Assembly (NCBI RefSeq): GCF_021530565.1
Contig: NZ_JAKGBI010000013.1
Span: 62,001 to 126,000, forward strand
Reading direction: 5' to 3'
DNA: 64,000 nucleotides
DNA from: Pseudoalteromonas sp. SMS1
GTDB lineage: Bacteria; Pseudomonadota; Gammaproteobacteria; Enterobacterales; Alteromonadaceae
The notes under the pieces were generated by a model. The model did not search any database and had not been told where the DNA came from. It was given only the letters and a program-made list of their open reading frames with translations. Made by a program: the position numbers and the translations under genes. This document shows positions 1 to 9,479 of the stretch, in pieces; within the stretch, counting starts at the first letter, position 1, and every line of letters starts with the position of its first letter.

Positions 1-160
1 TTGCGGATTTCCCTGCATAAGATTCTAACCATAATACTGATTTGCTAGAGGTACGATTATAAACTGTGACCGTGTAACCTGCATTTGCGAGGTGGCCAGC
101 CATAGGGAAGCCCATTACACCCAAACCGATAAATGCTACATTTTTTGTGCTCGATGTCAT
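1..160 (-). CDS. NAD-binding 3-hydroxyisobutyrate dehydrogenase-like protein (partial, N-terminus)
   Basis: Only the first 53 codons are present; the gene runs off the left edge. The start ATG is at 158-160. The visible N-terminus carries the dinucleotide-binding motif GLGVMGFPMAGHL followed by a beta-strand ending in YNRT, which is the Rossmann signature of the 6-phosphogluconate/3-hydroxyisobutyrate dehydrogenase superfamily (GxGxMGxxMAxxL, then N-R-T for NADP preference). Members oxidise beta-hydroxy acids such as 3-hydroxyisobutyrate, tartronate semialdehyde or related compounds. The substrate cannot be decided because the catalytic lysine region lies outside the window. Confidence 0.8.
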   Translation of the reverse strand, partial: MTSSTKNVAFIGLGVMGFPMAGHLANAGYTVTVYNRTSSKSVLWLESYAGKSA

Positions 161-250
161 GCTCAACAATCCAATTGCTATTAGTGCATATGATTGTATC
201 TTAAGATAAATATTTGTGTAGCGAAAAATTAAAAGGTAGCGGTAAAGAAG

Positions 251-275
251 GGCAGTAACGGTTGTCGTTACTGCC
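251..275 (-). terminator. Hairpin terminator of the symporter gene
   Basis: A perfect 10-bp inverted repeat (GGCAGTAACG / CGTTACTGCC, 5-nt loop) lies 14 bp past the stop codon of the minus-strand symporter. Read on the minus strand it is followed by a pyrimidine-rich tail (CTTCTTT). The T-run is imperfect, so this is a likely rather than certain intrinsic terminator. Confidence 0.6.
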
Positions 276-288
276 TTTTAGTGAAGAG

Positions 289-1626
289 TTAAGATGACTT
301 TGAAGTCGACAAGTTTTCTTCAAGGTCCTTTGCCGCATTAGGATCATTGAACACGTCGAGATTCAATTCTTTCTCCGATTTTGCGACAACACACGTCACC
401 ATACAATCACCCGTAACATTAACGGCTGTACGTGTCATATCTAGTAGCCTATCCACACCCATAATAATCGCGATGCCTTCAACAGGCAGACCAACTTGGT
501 TCAATACCATCGCCAACATAATCAAACCAACACCAGGGACGCCTGCTGTACCTACAGATGCTAATGTCGCTGTTAAAATGACCATTAGGTAATCGCTCAA
601 CGTAAGGTCAACAGCAAACACTTGTGCAATGAATACGGTCGCAACACCTTGCATGATAGCTGTACCATCCATATTAATAGTCGCACCAAGAGGAACTGTG
701 AAAGATGCTACGGTATTATTAGCGCCCAACTTTTTGGTGGCTGTCTCAAGTGTAACTGGCATCGTAGCACTTGAACTAGACGTACTAAATGCAAACATAC
801 AAGCGTCTTTCATCTTCGCTAGGAAAGTGATAGGACTCAAACCTGTTAGGACTTTCAATAGCACCGAGTAATTAACCAATGCATGGAAGAATAGAGCGGC
901 AACAACGACTAAGAAGTATTTACCTAGTTCTTGTATAAGGCCCATTTCAATGTCAGTGAACAACTTCGCCATTAAACAGAATACACCATAAGGTGCTAAG
1001 TTCATTAACAACGTGACGAGCTTTAATACCACCGTATTTAAGTCATCAAATATGACTGCAACACGTTTACCTGCTTCCCCACTGAGTGCCATTGCAATAC
1101 CAAAAAGCAATGCAAACACAATAACTTGCAACATATTGCCACTCGCCATCGCATCGATTGGATTGGTAGGGAACATACCAATGATGACTTGTGCCAACGT
1201 GGGGGCTTCTTTTGCATCAAAGCTGGCAGTTGTCGTCATTTCAACGCCTGCACCCGGGCTCACGAGCAGTGCTAAAGAAATAGCAACGGTAATCGCAATG
1301 GCTGTGGTCGTTAAGTAAAGAAGAATAGACTTACCACCTAATCGTCCCAACTTTTTGGGGTCGCTCAGGCTACATGTACCACAGACAAGTGAAATAAAGA
1401 CTAATGGCACAACCAGCATTTTTAAACTCGCGATGAAAATCTGTCCACCTACATGGAAGAAGCCATCAACAAAAAAGCTTCTAAGTGGCAAATCAAATAA
1501 GCCTAAAGGAATTAAAAACTCGGGTTCGCCTCCGAGTATAGCTTGGAACACGCGGCCCACAAAAATACCCAAAAACATGGCAATCATGATGCGCGTTGTT
1601 AGGCTAAGTTTATTATTATCAGTCAT
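289..1626 (-). CDS. Dicarboxylate/amino acid:cation symporter (DAACS/GltP-like)
   Basis: This 445-residue inner-membrane protein belongs to the sodium- or proton-coupled glutamate/dicarboxylate symporter family. The hallmarks are all visible: a serine-rich re-entrant loop (FSTSSSSATMP), the NMDGT motif of TM7, the second re-entrant loop with GTAGVPG, and DRLLDMTRTAVNVTGD of TM8, whose Asp, Arg and Asn residues bind substrate and cation in structurally known homologues. Length is normal for the family. It probably takes up C4-dicarboxylates or acidic or neutral amino acids; the exact substrate cannot be read from sequence. It is monocistronic, ends at a hairpin and is divergent from the large lipoprotein gene. 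Confidence 0.92.
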   Translation of the reverse strand: MTDNNKLSLTTRIMIAMFLGIFVGRVFQAILGGEPEFLIPLGLFDLPLRSFFVDGFFHVGGQIFIASLKMLVVPLVFISLVCGTCSLSDPKKLGRLGGKSILLYLTTTAIAITVAISLALLVSPGAGVEMTTTASFDAKEAPTLAQVIIGMFPTNPIDAMASGNMLQVIVFALLFGIAMALSGEAGKRVAVIFDDLNTVVLKLVTLLMNLAPYGVFCLMAKLFTDIEMGLIQELGKYFLVVVAALFFHALVNYSVLLKVLTGLSPITFLAKMKDACMFAFSTSSSSATMPVTLETATKKLGANNTVASFTVPLGATINMDGTAIMQGVATVFIAQVFAVDLTLSDYLMVILTATLASVGTAGVPGVGLIMLAMVLNQVGLPVEGIAIIMGVDRLLDMTRTAVNVTGDCMVTCVVAKSEKELNLDVFNDPNAAKDLEENLSTSKSS

Positions 1627-1803
1627 AGTTTTCGAGACGCTCTAAAACTTCTTGTTGTCAAAATGGTTATAGACTAACAGGATGGTTCGAAATGAACAAA
1701 AAAAATTGCCCAACACTACGAAAAAATTGTGATTTTTTGCCAAGGTTTGGGTTAACATTATGCAAATAACTCTAATTTTAAATTGTGCGAGGGAGAACTG
1801 CGG

Positions 1804-4800
1804 ATGCTTTCAATGCGTTGGTTTAGCACCATATTTATGATATGCCTTCTAACTGCCTGTGGCGGCGGAGGTTCAATCGAACGAGACTCCTCAGGGGACG
1901 GTGATACTGATACAGCAGAATATTCACTGGTACTCAGTCTTAATTCTCAAAGTGGTTCGTCAGAACTCAGTGTCGCGAACCCTATTCAGGTTCAGGCCAC
2001 AGTAACCAAAGACGGTCAGCCGTTATCAGATCGGCTGGTTAGATTTATTGGGGATGAGTTTTCCGATTTTAATGGTGCAGAATCCGCTTTGACCAATAGT
2101 CAAGGTGTTGCGGTTGTTGGCATTGTTGCTAACGAAAATGAGGGCGCAGGCACAATACAGGCCTCTTTTGAGGCAAATAATGAAACAATCACAAAAGGCA
2201 TTGAATATGCTGCTGCCGGCGATGGTGGCATTCAAATTGCGCTCTCAATGAAAGATGCGGAAGGTAAAGACATCAATGCGCAAAATCCATTACAAGGCCA
2301 ATTTCCAGCCACTGTCATGGCAACGCTCACAGACAATGCTCAACCTATTACAGACAAAATAATCACGTTTACGTTTGATGAGCTACTCAGTACTACGAGT
2401 AACGGTAAAATTGTCACAAACGCCAGCGGTCAAGCGAGCTTTAAAGTGAATGCAACCCAGCTAACTGGGGCGGGCACTATTGTTGCGCAGTACGAAGAAA
2501 CCTCAAACTCCATCGCATATGTGTCAGATGGCTATGAGTTTTTTGGCATCGAGAAATATGAGCTCGAGCTCAGAGGGATAGACCAACAGTCAGCCATCGC
2601 TGATGAACTTTCTTTTGCCTCTCCTTTGACCATTCAAGCAATCGCAACACTTAACGGAAATCCCATTTCAGACCAGTCAATCGCATTTACCGTCAACGAC
2701 AGAGCTTTGATCAGTTCAAATTTGGCGCAAACAAACGCGAATGGTATTGCGACCGTTGTATTGACAGAAAACAACATTGCGAGTCAAGGCGATAACAAAG
2801 ATGGTTTGGTCACAGCGTCGTTCACACCTGATGAGTCTGATATTGTGCAACGTAGTTTTGCTTTCTCCAGTAAAGGAGATGGTGGTCTACAAATGACAGT
2901 GACGATTACGGATGCTGATGGCAATGCGATTAACCTTGAGAACCCATTGGGTAAAACCACCTCTGGGCGTATCTCGGTCTCTTTAAGTGATAATGGTGTG
3001 CCAGTAACAGGTGCGATTGTGTCGGCACAATTGGATGATCGATACAGCAATGCGGTGACAATCCCCGCCAACGGTTTGGCGGAGACACAAGCAAATGGTG
3101 TGGCGACGGTACAGCTTATTGCGAATACTGAAAATGGCGTCGGTGAAATTGTTGCGTCGTATACCAGAGCTGAGACGAATGAAACGGTAAGTGAAAGAAA
3201 AACTTTCCACAGTGCGGGTAATGAAGATTTTGGTAATTCGAGTTATCAGTTCAATGTCGTCGGAAAGAAAAACGACGGCTCTGGTGACGAGAGTATGGAG
3301 CTCTCTGCTTCAACGCCATTGATTCTTGAAGCCCAACTAGCACTTAATAATATTCCATTGTCAGGTGAGAGAGTCACCTTTGAAGTAGATGACTTTGGGG
3401 TACTGTCACCAAGCTCAGGTTCTGTTTTAACTAATGCAAACGGTGTCGCATCTATCATACTTAGAGATAACTCTAAAGATGGTGCTGGTCAGGTCAAAGC
3501 AACGTATGTTCTGGGTGATGGCACTCCGTTGGAACGGGATTTTAACTTTAATAGTGCAGGGGACGGCGGTATTCAGCTTGCTATCCAACATATTCGCGAT
3601 GGCAGTGGTGCGGATATAGGGCCGAAAAATAAGATTGGTGAAGATAATAATGGTACGGTAACCATAAAACTGACCGAAGATGGTGAAAATATCGTAGGCG
3701 GTTTGGTGACATTCCAAACAGATTCTCAGAACGTTGCTACGCTCCTACCGACAAATGGTCGAGCCGAAACGGATGAAAACGGTATAGCGACCATTGAATT
3801 GGTTGCAACCAGTGAATCTTCAGGCGTTGGGTTTGTCACGGCAAATTATCAAAATGAATCAGTAACTAAAAACTTTCACTCTGCTGGTGTTGCTGAGGCC
3901 GCGACCGGTATCTACAGTATCGACATCCGTGTACTAACTAATTGTGCAACAAACTTTGATGAAGACAGAAATTCTGTTGAATTAGATCCAGGCGCTAATG
4001 GCTGTCAAAGTGTTAATAGTATCTCTTCACTAGATAACAATATTTTTGTTTATGTCAGGGTCTCCACAGCTGCCAATACAGATATTGAAGTACCTAACCA
4101 GATCATCACAGTTAGTACGGATAAAGGCGCAATCTTACCTTCTTCGGGTAAAGTCTTAACCGATTCTTTCGGTGTTGCATTGTTGCAGCTACAGCCGGGT
4201 GATGGCGGCGGTGCAGGTACTATTACGGCACTATATAAGGGCGAAGATGGCACACAAAACTTCGAAGTCAATACGGGAGAACTTTATTTAGGTTTGACTT
4301 CACCATTGGAGGTCCCTACAACACCCGATGTAGGCAACGTAAACAGTCTACCCGAGCTTGACTCAGGGGACAGCTTTATTTTAACAGCGACGCTGTATAC
4401 TGATGAAGAAAGAACGAATGTTTATGACGACCAACAGGTTGATCTTGAATTTACCTCTACATGTGTTGCAGAAGGTGGCACACCACCTCTAGCAACAATA
4501 GATGCTTCAGTGAGTACTAAGCAAGGCGTTGCGAATTCAACATATCGAACGAGTGGCTGTGCGGGTGTCGAGTCTATCACTGCGAGTATTGGTTCAGGCG
4601 CGATTGTAACTTATGATTTTTATATTAAAGAAGCACCTGTCCAAGCGATTCAATTTAATTTAAATAGCGATGGCTTCAATGGGTTCATTGGTTTGCCTCC
4701 AGGCATTGGTGGGGTGAATACAACATCATCGGTACAGTTTACTTTATTTGATACCGATAACCGTCCAATGCAACAAAAGTACATTGAGTTTAGGTTGGCG

Positions 4801-6312
4801 GATCTGACCGGTAAAGCTTCTTTGACTAATTATCGGGGTAATACTGACAACGATGGTATCGCAAAGACGACGGTGACCGCAGGCGTCGTGCCAGGTGATA
4901 TCGTTGTTGAAGCTTGTTACATTCCTGATGAAGAGCTCAGTGCTTTAGCAGATGGCCAAGTTGCGACTTGTTGGCAATCTAAAATAGATCAATGTGTAGC
5001 GGATAGAACCTTAGATTTTTGTCCAAGTGACCCAAATAACTTTGTGTTGATTGATGCAGATAAAGTAGTTAATGCGGTGTCTTCGGGTATTGTATTATCG
5101 TCCGGTGTGCCAGATCAAGACAGCTTTGATGCAGCGCCAGATGTTGCAGTATTAAACGCACTGAATTATGTCGATGTAACGACCAATATCACGGTTTTCT
5201 TCGGTGATCAGTTCAACCAGTTGACGGCAGACAGTTTAGTTGCAAATATCCAAGCGGAAGCCGGTGTAATTGGGAGTATCGATGGAACGGGCGGCAATAG
5301 TACTTATACATGTACCGCGGTTGATGGGAAGTGTACAGTTCAATGGCGTAAACAAGGCGATTTCCCGCTAAATGATGAAAAGTGGCAAAATAACTTAGAG
5401 ACTGTATGCGGTACTTACCTCGGAAGGGCTGGACCTTGTGTCGATACTTTCCCTGCAAATGTTGTGAGAGGCGGTCGAGTAACGATACTGGCTACAGCAA
5501 AAGGGCAAGAGAATTTTCATGATAAGCCTGGTGTCGGCAACAGAAACGGTGTGTTTGACAGTGGCGAGTTTTATGCACTAAACGATGATTTAGCTGAAGC
5601 CTTTATTGATTTTAATGAAAACAACCAATATGACGGTGTTAACTGTAATATCAATAATAATTGTGAGCCAGGAACCAGTACCGGTGGCCACAATGAAGTA
5701 TTCCTAGACGCCAACAACAATGGCTTGTTAGATAATGGTAATGGTATCTACAACGGTTTATTGTGTATTGAAGACGAAGATCCGAATAATCCGGGGGTCA
5801 AAATCTGTAGCCGTGACTTAGTAGACATTAGAAAGCAATTTGAGATTGTGATGTCTAGTGACGAAGTCATGTACCGTTATGTGATTAACCGCTCTCAGCT
5901 TGATAATGCAGCCTGTACCTTAGGTACTTATGAAGGGGTAGGGGGCTTGGCAACGAATGACAGTAGTGACTATTGTGATATATCTTCAATAGATCAAACT
6001 GATGCCAATGTGAATGATTCACACACCATTAGGCTTTATTACTCAGATATTTTTGGTAACACGCTACCCGTTGGTACACGTATTACCGTTGGAACTGAAA
6101 ATGGCACTGCGACAGTCATTAGCGGCGATGGTGAGATTGTCGCAAGGACTAACACGGGTATACAGTTTGTGGAAATTAGAATTGGGCAGGAAATCACCGC
6201 AAACAGTGCCGAACAAGGCAACTTGGTCGTGACCTTTACAATTCCGGGACCGAATCAAGGGGCGGACGATAAAGTCGTCCAAGCTAAGCTCCCAATCTTT
6301 GATGCGGGTTAA
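1804..6312 (+). CDS. Giant lipoprotein with tandem bacterial Ig-like (Big_1-type) repeats
   Basis: The start is the ATG at 1804, 8 bp after GGGAG; an upstream in-frame TTG at 1783 lacks a ribosome site. The 1502-residue product begins with a lipoprotein signal ending LLTAC followed by a Gly-rich linker, so it should be outer-membrane anchored. About the first 850 residues hold roughly eight invasin/intimin-type Ig repeats, recognisable by the recurring elements TNANGxA, GAGxxxA and FxSAGDGGxQ. Two longer Ig-like segments with cysteine pairs follow. The C-terminal third has Asp/Asn-rich, EF-hand-like runs (DFNENNQYDG, DANNNGLLDNGNG) that may bind calcium. A surface adhesin or envelope structural role is an inference. 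It is a single-gene unit closed by a terminator. Confidence 0.8.
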   Translation: MLSMRWFSTIFMICLLTACGGGGSIERDSSGDGDTDTAEYSLVLSLNSQSGSSELSVANPIQVQATVTKDGQPLSDRLVRFIGDEFSDFNGAESALTNSQGVAVVGIVANENEGAGTIQASFEANNETITKGIEYAAAGDGGIQIALSMKDAEGKDINAQNPLQGQFPATVMATLTDNAQPITDKIITFTFDELLSTTSNGKIVTNASGQASFKVNATQLTGAGTIVAQYEETSNSIAYVSDGYEFFGIEKYELELRGIDQQSAIADELSFASPLTIQAIATLNGNPISDQSIAFTVNDRALISSNLAQTNANGIATVVLTENNIASQGDNKDGLVTASFTPDESDIVQRSFAFSSKGDGGLQMTVTITDADGNAINLENPLGKTTSGRISVSLSDNGVPVTGAIVSAQLDDRYSNAVTIPANGLAETQANGVATVQLIANTENGVGEIVASYTRAETNETVSERKTFHSAGNEDFGNSSYQFNVVGKKNDGSGDESMELSASTPLILEAQLALNNIPLSGERVTFEVDDFGVLSPSSGSVLTNANGVASIILRDNSKDGAGQVKATYVLGDGTPLERDFNFNSAGDGGIQLAIQHIRDGSGADIGPKNKIGEDNNGTVTIKLTEDGENIVGGLVTFQTDSQNVATLLPTNGRAETDENGIATIELVATSESSGVGFVTANYQNESVTKNFHSAGVAEAATGIYSIDIRVLTNCATNFDEDRNSVELDPGANGCQSVNSISSLDNNIFVYVRVSTAANTDIEVPNQIITVSTDKGAILPSSGKVLTDSFGVALLQLQPGDGGGAGTITALYKGEDGTQNFEVNTGELYLGLTSPLEVPTTPDVGNVNSLPELDSGDSFILTATLYTDEERTNVYDDQQVDLEFTSTCVAEGGTPPLATIDASVSTKQGVANSTYRTSGCAGVESITASIGSGAIVTYDFYIKEAPVQAIQFNLNSDGFNGFIGLPPGIGGVNTTSSVQFTLFDTDNRPMQQKYIEFRLADLTGKASLTNYRGNTDNDGIAKTTVTAGVVPGDIVVEACYIPDEELSALADGQVATCWQSKIDQCVADRTLDFCPSDPNNFVLIDADKVVNAVSSGIVLSSGVPDQDSFDAAPDVAVLNALNYVDVTTNITVFFGDQFNQLTADSLVANIQAEAGVIGSIDGTGGNSTYTCTAVDGKCTVQWRKQGDFPLNDEKWQNNLETVCGTYLGRAGPCVDTFPANVVRGGRVTILATAKGQENFHDKPGVGNRNGVFDSGEFYALNDDLAEAFIDFNENNQYDGVNCNINNNCEPGTSTGGHNEVFLDANNNGLLDNGNGIYNGLLCIEDEDPNNPGVKICSRDLVDIRKQFEIVMSSDEVMYRYVINRSQLDNAACTLGTYEGVGGLATNDSSDYCDISSIDQTDANVNDSHTIRLYYSDIFGNTLPVGTRITVGTENGTATVISGDGEIVARTNTGIQFVEIRIGQEITANSAEQGNLVVTFTIPGPNQGADDKVVQAKLPIFDAG

Positions 6313-6315
6313 GTT

Positions 6316-6345
6316 AAAAAAGGGCCTTTTTTAGGGCCCTTTTTT
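6316..6345 (+). terminator. Rho-independent terminator
   Basis: Three bases after the stop of the Ig-repeat lipoprotein, AAAAAAGGGCC pairs with GGCCCTTTTTT across a short loop, and the second arm ends in a six-T run. This is a classic intrinsic terminator. Confidence 0.9.
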
Positions 6346-6353
6346 ATTAACGC

Positions 6354-6381
6354 TTGAATTTCCTCACATATCCGCTATATT
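6354..6381 (+). promoter_or_regulatory. Possible sigma-70 promoter for topA
   Basis: TTGAAT and TATATT are separated by 16 bp. The predicted transcript would carry a leader of about 170 nt before topA. The match is fair, not perfect, and E. coli topA has several promoters, so others may exist in this 216-bp gap. Confidence 0.4.
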
Positions 6382-6561
6382 CGCCTTTTTAGCAAGTCCA
6401 GATAAGCAGTTGAGTAAATTTAGAGCAAAAATTGCTTAATTAATCACTGTTCAGATAAAAGTTGGAATGAAAAGCTTGTAACAATAGGTGTTTGTGGATA
6501 TACCTATAAATAATAACGCCCAATAGGGCACAACAGACAGAATTAGTCAAAATAGGCAAAT

Positions 6562-9195
6562 ATGGGCAAATCGCTAGTAATCGTAGAGTCTCCCGCAAAG
6601 GCCAAAACTATTAATAAGTATTTGGGAAAAGACTACATTGTTAAATCCAGTGTAGGTCATGTTCGTGATCTACCGACGTCAGGGGCAGGTAAAACCAAAG
6701 GCGTTGCAACCAAATCTCCGGCTGAAGTACGCAAGATGTCGCCAGAAGCAAAAGCGGCATATCGTAAGCAAAAAGACTACGCCAATTTAGTTGCAAGAAT
6801 GGGTATCGACCCAGAAAAGGGGTGGGAACCACATTATGAGGTGCTACCGGGTAAAGAGAAGGTTGTACAAGAGTTAACCAAGCTAGCGAAAGATGCTGAC
6901 CATATCTATCTCGCAACCGATTTGGATAGAGAGGGAGAGGCGATTGCGTGGCACCTTGAAGAAATCATTGGTGGCGATGCATCCAAATATAAACGTGTAG
7001 TCTTCAACGAGATAACTAAAAATGCGATCACTCAAGCGTTTGAAGCACCAGGCCAGTTAAACACTGATATGGTATATGCTCAACAAGCGAGACGATTCTT
7101 AGATCGCGTGGTTGGCTTCATGGTATCACCGCTGTTGTGGCAAAAAGTCGCAAGAGGGTTATCGGCAGGTCGAGTTCAGTCAGTAGCGGTAAGGCTGTTA
7201 GTTGAGCGTGAAAGAGAAATCAAAGCGTTTATTCCAGAAGAGTTTTGGGATATCCACGCAGATACAAAGCTAGCTACAACAGACGTCCGTTTTGCTGTTA
7301 CTAAGTTCCAAGGCCAAGCTTTTAAACCGGTTAATGAGCAACAAGCATTTCAAGCGGTTTCTGACATTGAAAAGGCGAGTCTCTCCGTTGTTAAAGTGGA
7401 AGAAAAGCCGAGTAAAAGTAAGCCGAGCGCGCCTTTTATTACTTCAACCATGCAGCAGGCAGCAAGCACGCGCTTGGGCTATGGCGTCAAGAAAACAATG
7501 ATGCTAGCTCAGCGCCTGTATGAAGCGGGTTATATTACTTATATGCGTACCGATTCAACTAATCTATCAAATGATGCGGTTGAAATGTGTAGAGAGTACA
7601 TTCAAGGTAACTTTGGTGATAAATACTTGCCTAGCGCACCGATTAAGTACAGTGCGAAAGGCAACGCGCAGGAAGCGCACGAAGCAATTCGTCCATCTGA
7701 TGTGAATGTACTGTCAGGTCACGTTGAAGGTGTAGACGCAGACGCAAAGAAACTATATGAGCTAATTTGGCGTCAGTTTGTTGCGTGTCAAATGACACCA
7801 GCAGAGTATGACTTAACAAATATCACGGTCGGCGCAAATGATTACACCTTAAAAGCGCGCGGACGTGTGTTACGCTTTGACGGTTGGACCAAAGTGCAAC
7901 CTGCGGTTCGTAAGAAGAGTGAAGAAGAGCAGGCACTGCCAGCCGTTACTGTGGGCGACAACGTTGACCTAATCACGTTAGATCCTAAACAGCACTTTAC
8001 GAAACCGCCAGCGAGATTCAGTGAAGCGAGTTTAGTTAAAGAATTAGAGAAGCGTGGTATTGGACGTCCGTCAACGTATGCTGCCATCATTTCTACTATT
8101 CAAGAGCGCGGCTATGTTAGAGTTGAAAATAGGCGCTTCTTCGCTGAAAAAATGGGCGAAATAGTCACAGATCGACTCGTTGAAAACTTCAATGATCTAA
8201 TGAACTTTGATTTCACTGCTAAAATGGAAGGCCGTCTTGATGACATCGCTGAAGGTGAGCGTGAGTGGACTCAAGTATTAGATAAGTTTTACGCAGACTT
8301 TTCACAGCAATTGGAGTTAGCAGGGAAAGAAGAAGCCGAAGGCGGTATGCGTCAAAATGTCATGGTTGAAACCGATATTGACTGTACAACGTGTGGCAGA
8401 AAAATGGGTATTCGCACTGCGTCTACGGGGGTATTCTTAGGGTGTACTGGATATAGCCTGCCACCAAAAGAACGCTGCACAACCACCATGAATCTGATCT
8501 CCGGTGATGAAGCCATTGATACGGATGCAGAAGATGCCGAGACAGAAAGCTTAAGACAGAAAAAGCGTTGTCCAAAATGTGAGACAGCGATGGATTCATA
8601 CTTAATTGATGAAACACGCAAAATACATGTTTGTGGTAACAACCCAGCTTGTGATGGATACATTGTTGAACAAGGCACCTTTAAAATAAAAGGTTACGAT
8701 GGTCCAGTTATCGAATGTGACAAGTGTAGCTCAGATATGCAGCTTAAATCAGGTCGCTTTGGTAAGTACTTTGGCTGTACCAACGAAGCGTGTAAGAATA
8801 CGCGTAAGCTCCTGAAAAGTGGTGAACCAGCGCCACCAAAAGAAGATCCAGTTCCATTACCGGAATTAGAGTGCGAAAAATCGGATGCACACTTTGTTTT
8901 GAGAGATGGCGCATCGGGTATCTTTTTAGCAGCGCACACGTTCCCTAAATCAAGAGAGACTCGAGCGCCTAAAGTCGCTGAGCTTAAGCGATTTAGAGAC
9001 CGTATTTCTCCTAAGTTTTATTATCTGGCTGATGCTCCTGAAAAAGACAGCGATGGTAATTTAGCGGTAGTAAGATACTCCCGTAAAACGAAGTCTCAGT
9101 ATGTCATGACGGAAGTTGAAGGTAAGGCCACTGGCTGGAAGGCAACGTTTGTTGAAGGCAAGTGGGTCGAAGAAGAGAAAAAACGCAAAAAATAA
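6562..9195 (+). CDS. topA: DNA topoisomerase I (type IA)
   Basis: The 877-residue enzyme relaxes negative supercoils by single-strand passage. The N-terminal TOPRIM domain shows the [11 protein letters not shown] signature and the acidic [11 protein letters not shown] motif. The active-site tyrosine lies in [13 protein letters not shown]. The C-terminal part (about 595-760) carries three topoisomerase C4 zinc ribbons ([27 protein letters not shown] with their partner cysteines), followed by a basic tail typical of gammaproteobacterial TopA. Length matches E. coli TopA (865). It is monocistronic between two intrinsic terminators. Confidence 0.98.
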   Translation: MGKSLVIVESPAKAKTINKYLGKDYIVKSSVGHVRDLPTSGAGKTKGVATKSPAEVRKMSPEAKAAYRKQKDYANLVARMGIDPEKGWEPHYEVLPGKEKVVQELTKLAKDADHIYLATDLDREGEAIAWHLEEIIGGDASKYKRVVFNEITKNAITQAFEAPGQLNTDMVYAQQARRFLDRVVGFMVSPLLWQKVARGLSAGRVQSVAVRLLVEREREIKAFIPEEFWDIHADTKLATTDVRFAVTKFQGQAFKPVNEQQAFQAVSDIEKASLSVVKVEEKPSKSKPSAPFITSTMQQAASTRLGYGVKKTMMLAQRLYEAGYITYMRTDSTNLSNDAVEMCREYIQGNFGDKYLPSAPIKYSAKGNAQEAHEAIRPSDVNVLSGHVEGVDADAKKLYELIWRQFVACQMTPAEYDLTNITVGANDYTLKARGRVLRFDGWTKVQPAVRKKSEEEQALPAVTVGDNVDLITLDPKQHFTKPPARFSEASLVKELEKRGIGRPSTYAAIISTIQERGYVRVENRRFFAEKMGEIVTDRLVENFNDLMNFDFTAKMEGRLDDIAEGEREWTQVLDKFYADFSQQLELAGKEEAEGGMRQNVMVETDIDCTTCGRKMGIRTASTGVFLGCTGYSLPPKERCTTTMNLISGDEAIDTDAEDAETESLRQKKRCPKCETAMDSYLIDETRKIHVCGNNPACDGYIVEQGTFKIKGYDGPVIECDKCSSDMQLKSGRFGKYFGCTNEACKNTRKLLKSGEPAPPKEDPVPLPELECEKSDAHFVLRDGASGIFLAAHTFPKSRETRAPKVAELKRFRDRISPKFYYLADAPEKDSDGNLAVVRYSRKTKSQYVMTEVEGKATGWKATFVEGKWVEEEKKRKK

Positions 9196-9200
9196 TATTT

Positions 9201-9228
9201 AGGGCCAGCAATCGCTGGCCCTTTTTTT
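9201..9228 (+). terminator. Rho-independent terminator of topA
   Basis: AGGGCCAGC and GCTGGCCCT form a perfect 9-bp stem with a 4-nt loop, followed by seven T residues, starting 5 bp after the topA stop. Confidence 0.95.
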
Positions 9229-9363
9229 ATCCAGCCAGCTCTTGCTTGTGGTATACAAATTTCAAACACGCTCTCTTAGTACCTAACGCTCCGTAAGGCA
9301 ATGTCATTTTTTGGTGTTTTGAGCACTGAATAATCGAGGTAGTGTATACAGGTACGCTTATTG

Positions 9364-9392
9364 TTGACACACAAATACGCGACCACTATTCT
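9364..9392 (+). promoter_or_regulatory. Sigma-70 promoter of the peptidase-ABC operon
   Basis: A consensus TTGACA is separated by exactly 17 bp from TATTCT (4 of 6 matches to TATAAT). It lies about 87 bp upstream of the first gene of the operon and is the best -35/-10 pair in the gap. Confidence 0.6.
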
Positions 9393-9479
9393 AACGGCCA
9401 CTGTATTACCTGACTAATACACCCAACGTCTGCAGTTTTAAGTTTAAAATAGCTGTTGATTTTAATAAGGAAACTTTAA

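Noticed and set aside
1783..1803. TTG start for the Ig-repeat lipoprotein
   Set aside because: The later ATG at 1804 has GGGAG at good spacing and gives a standard lipoprotein signal.
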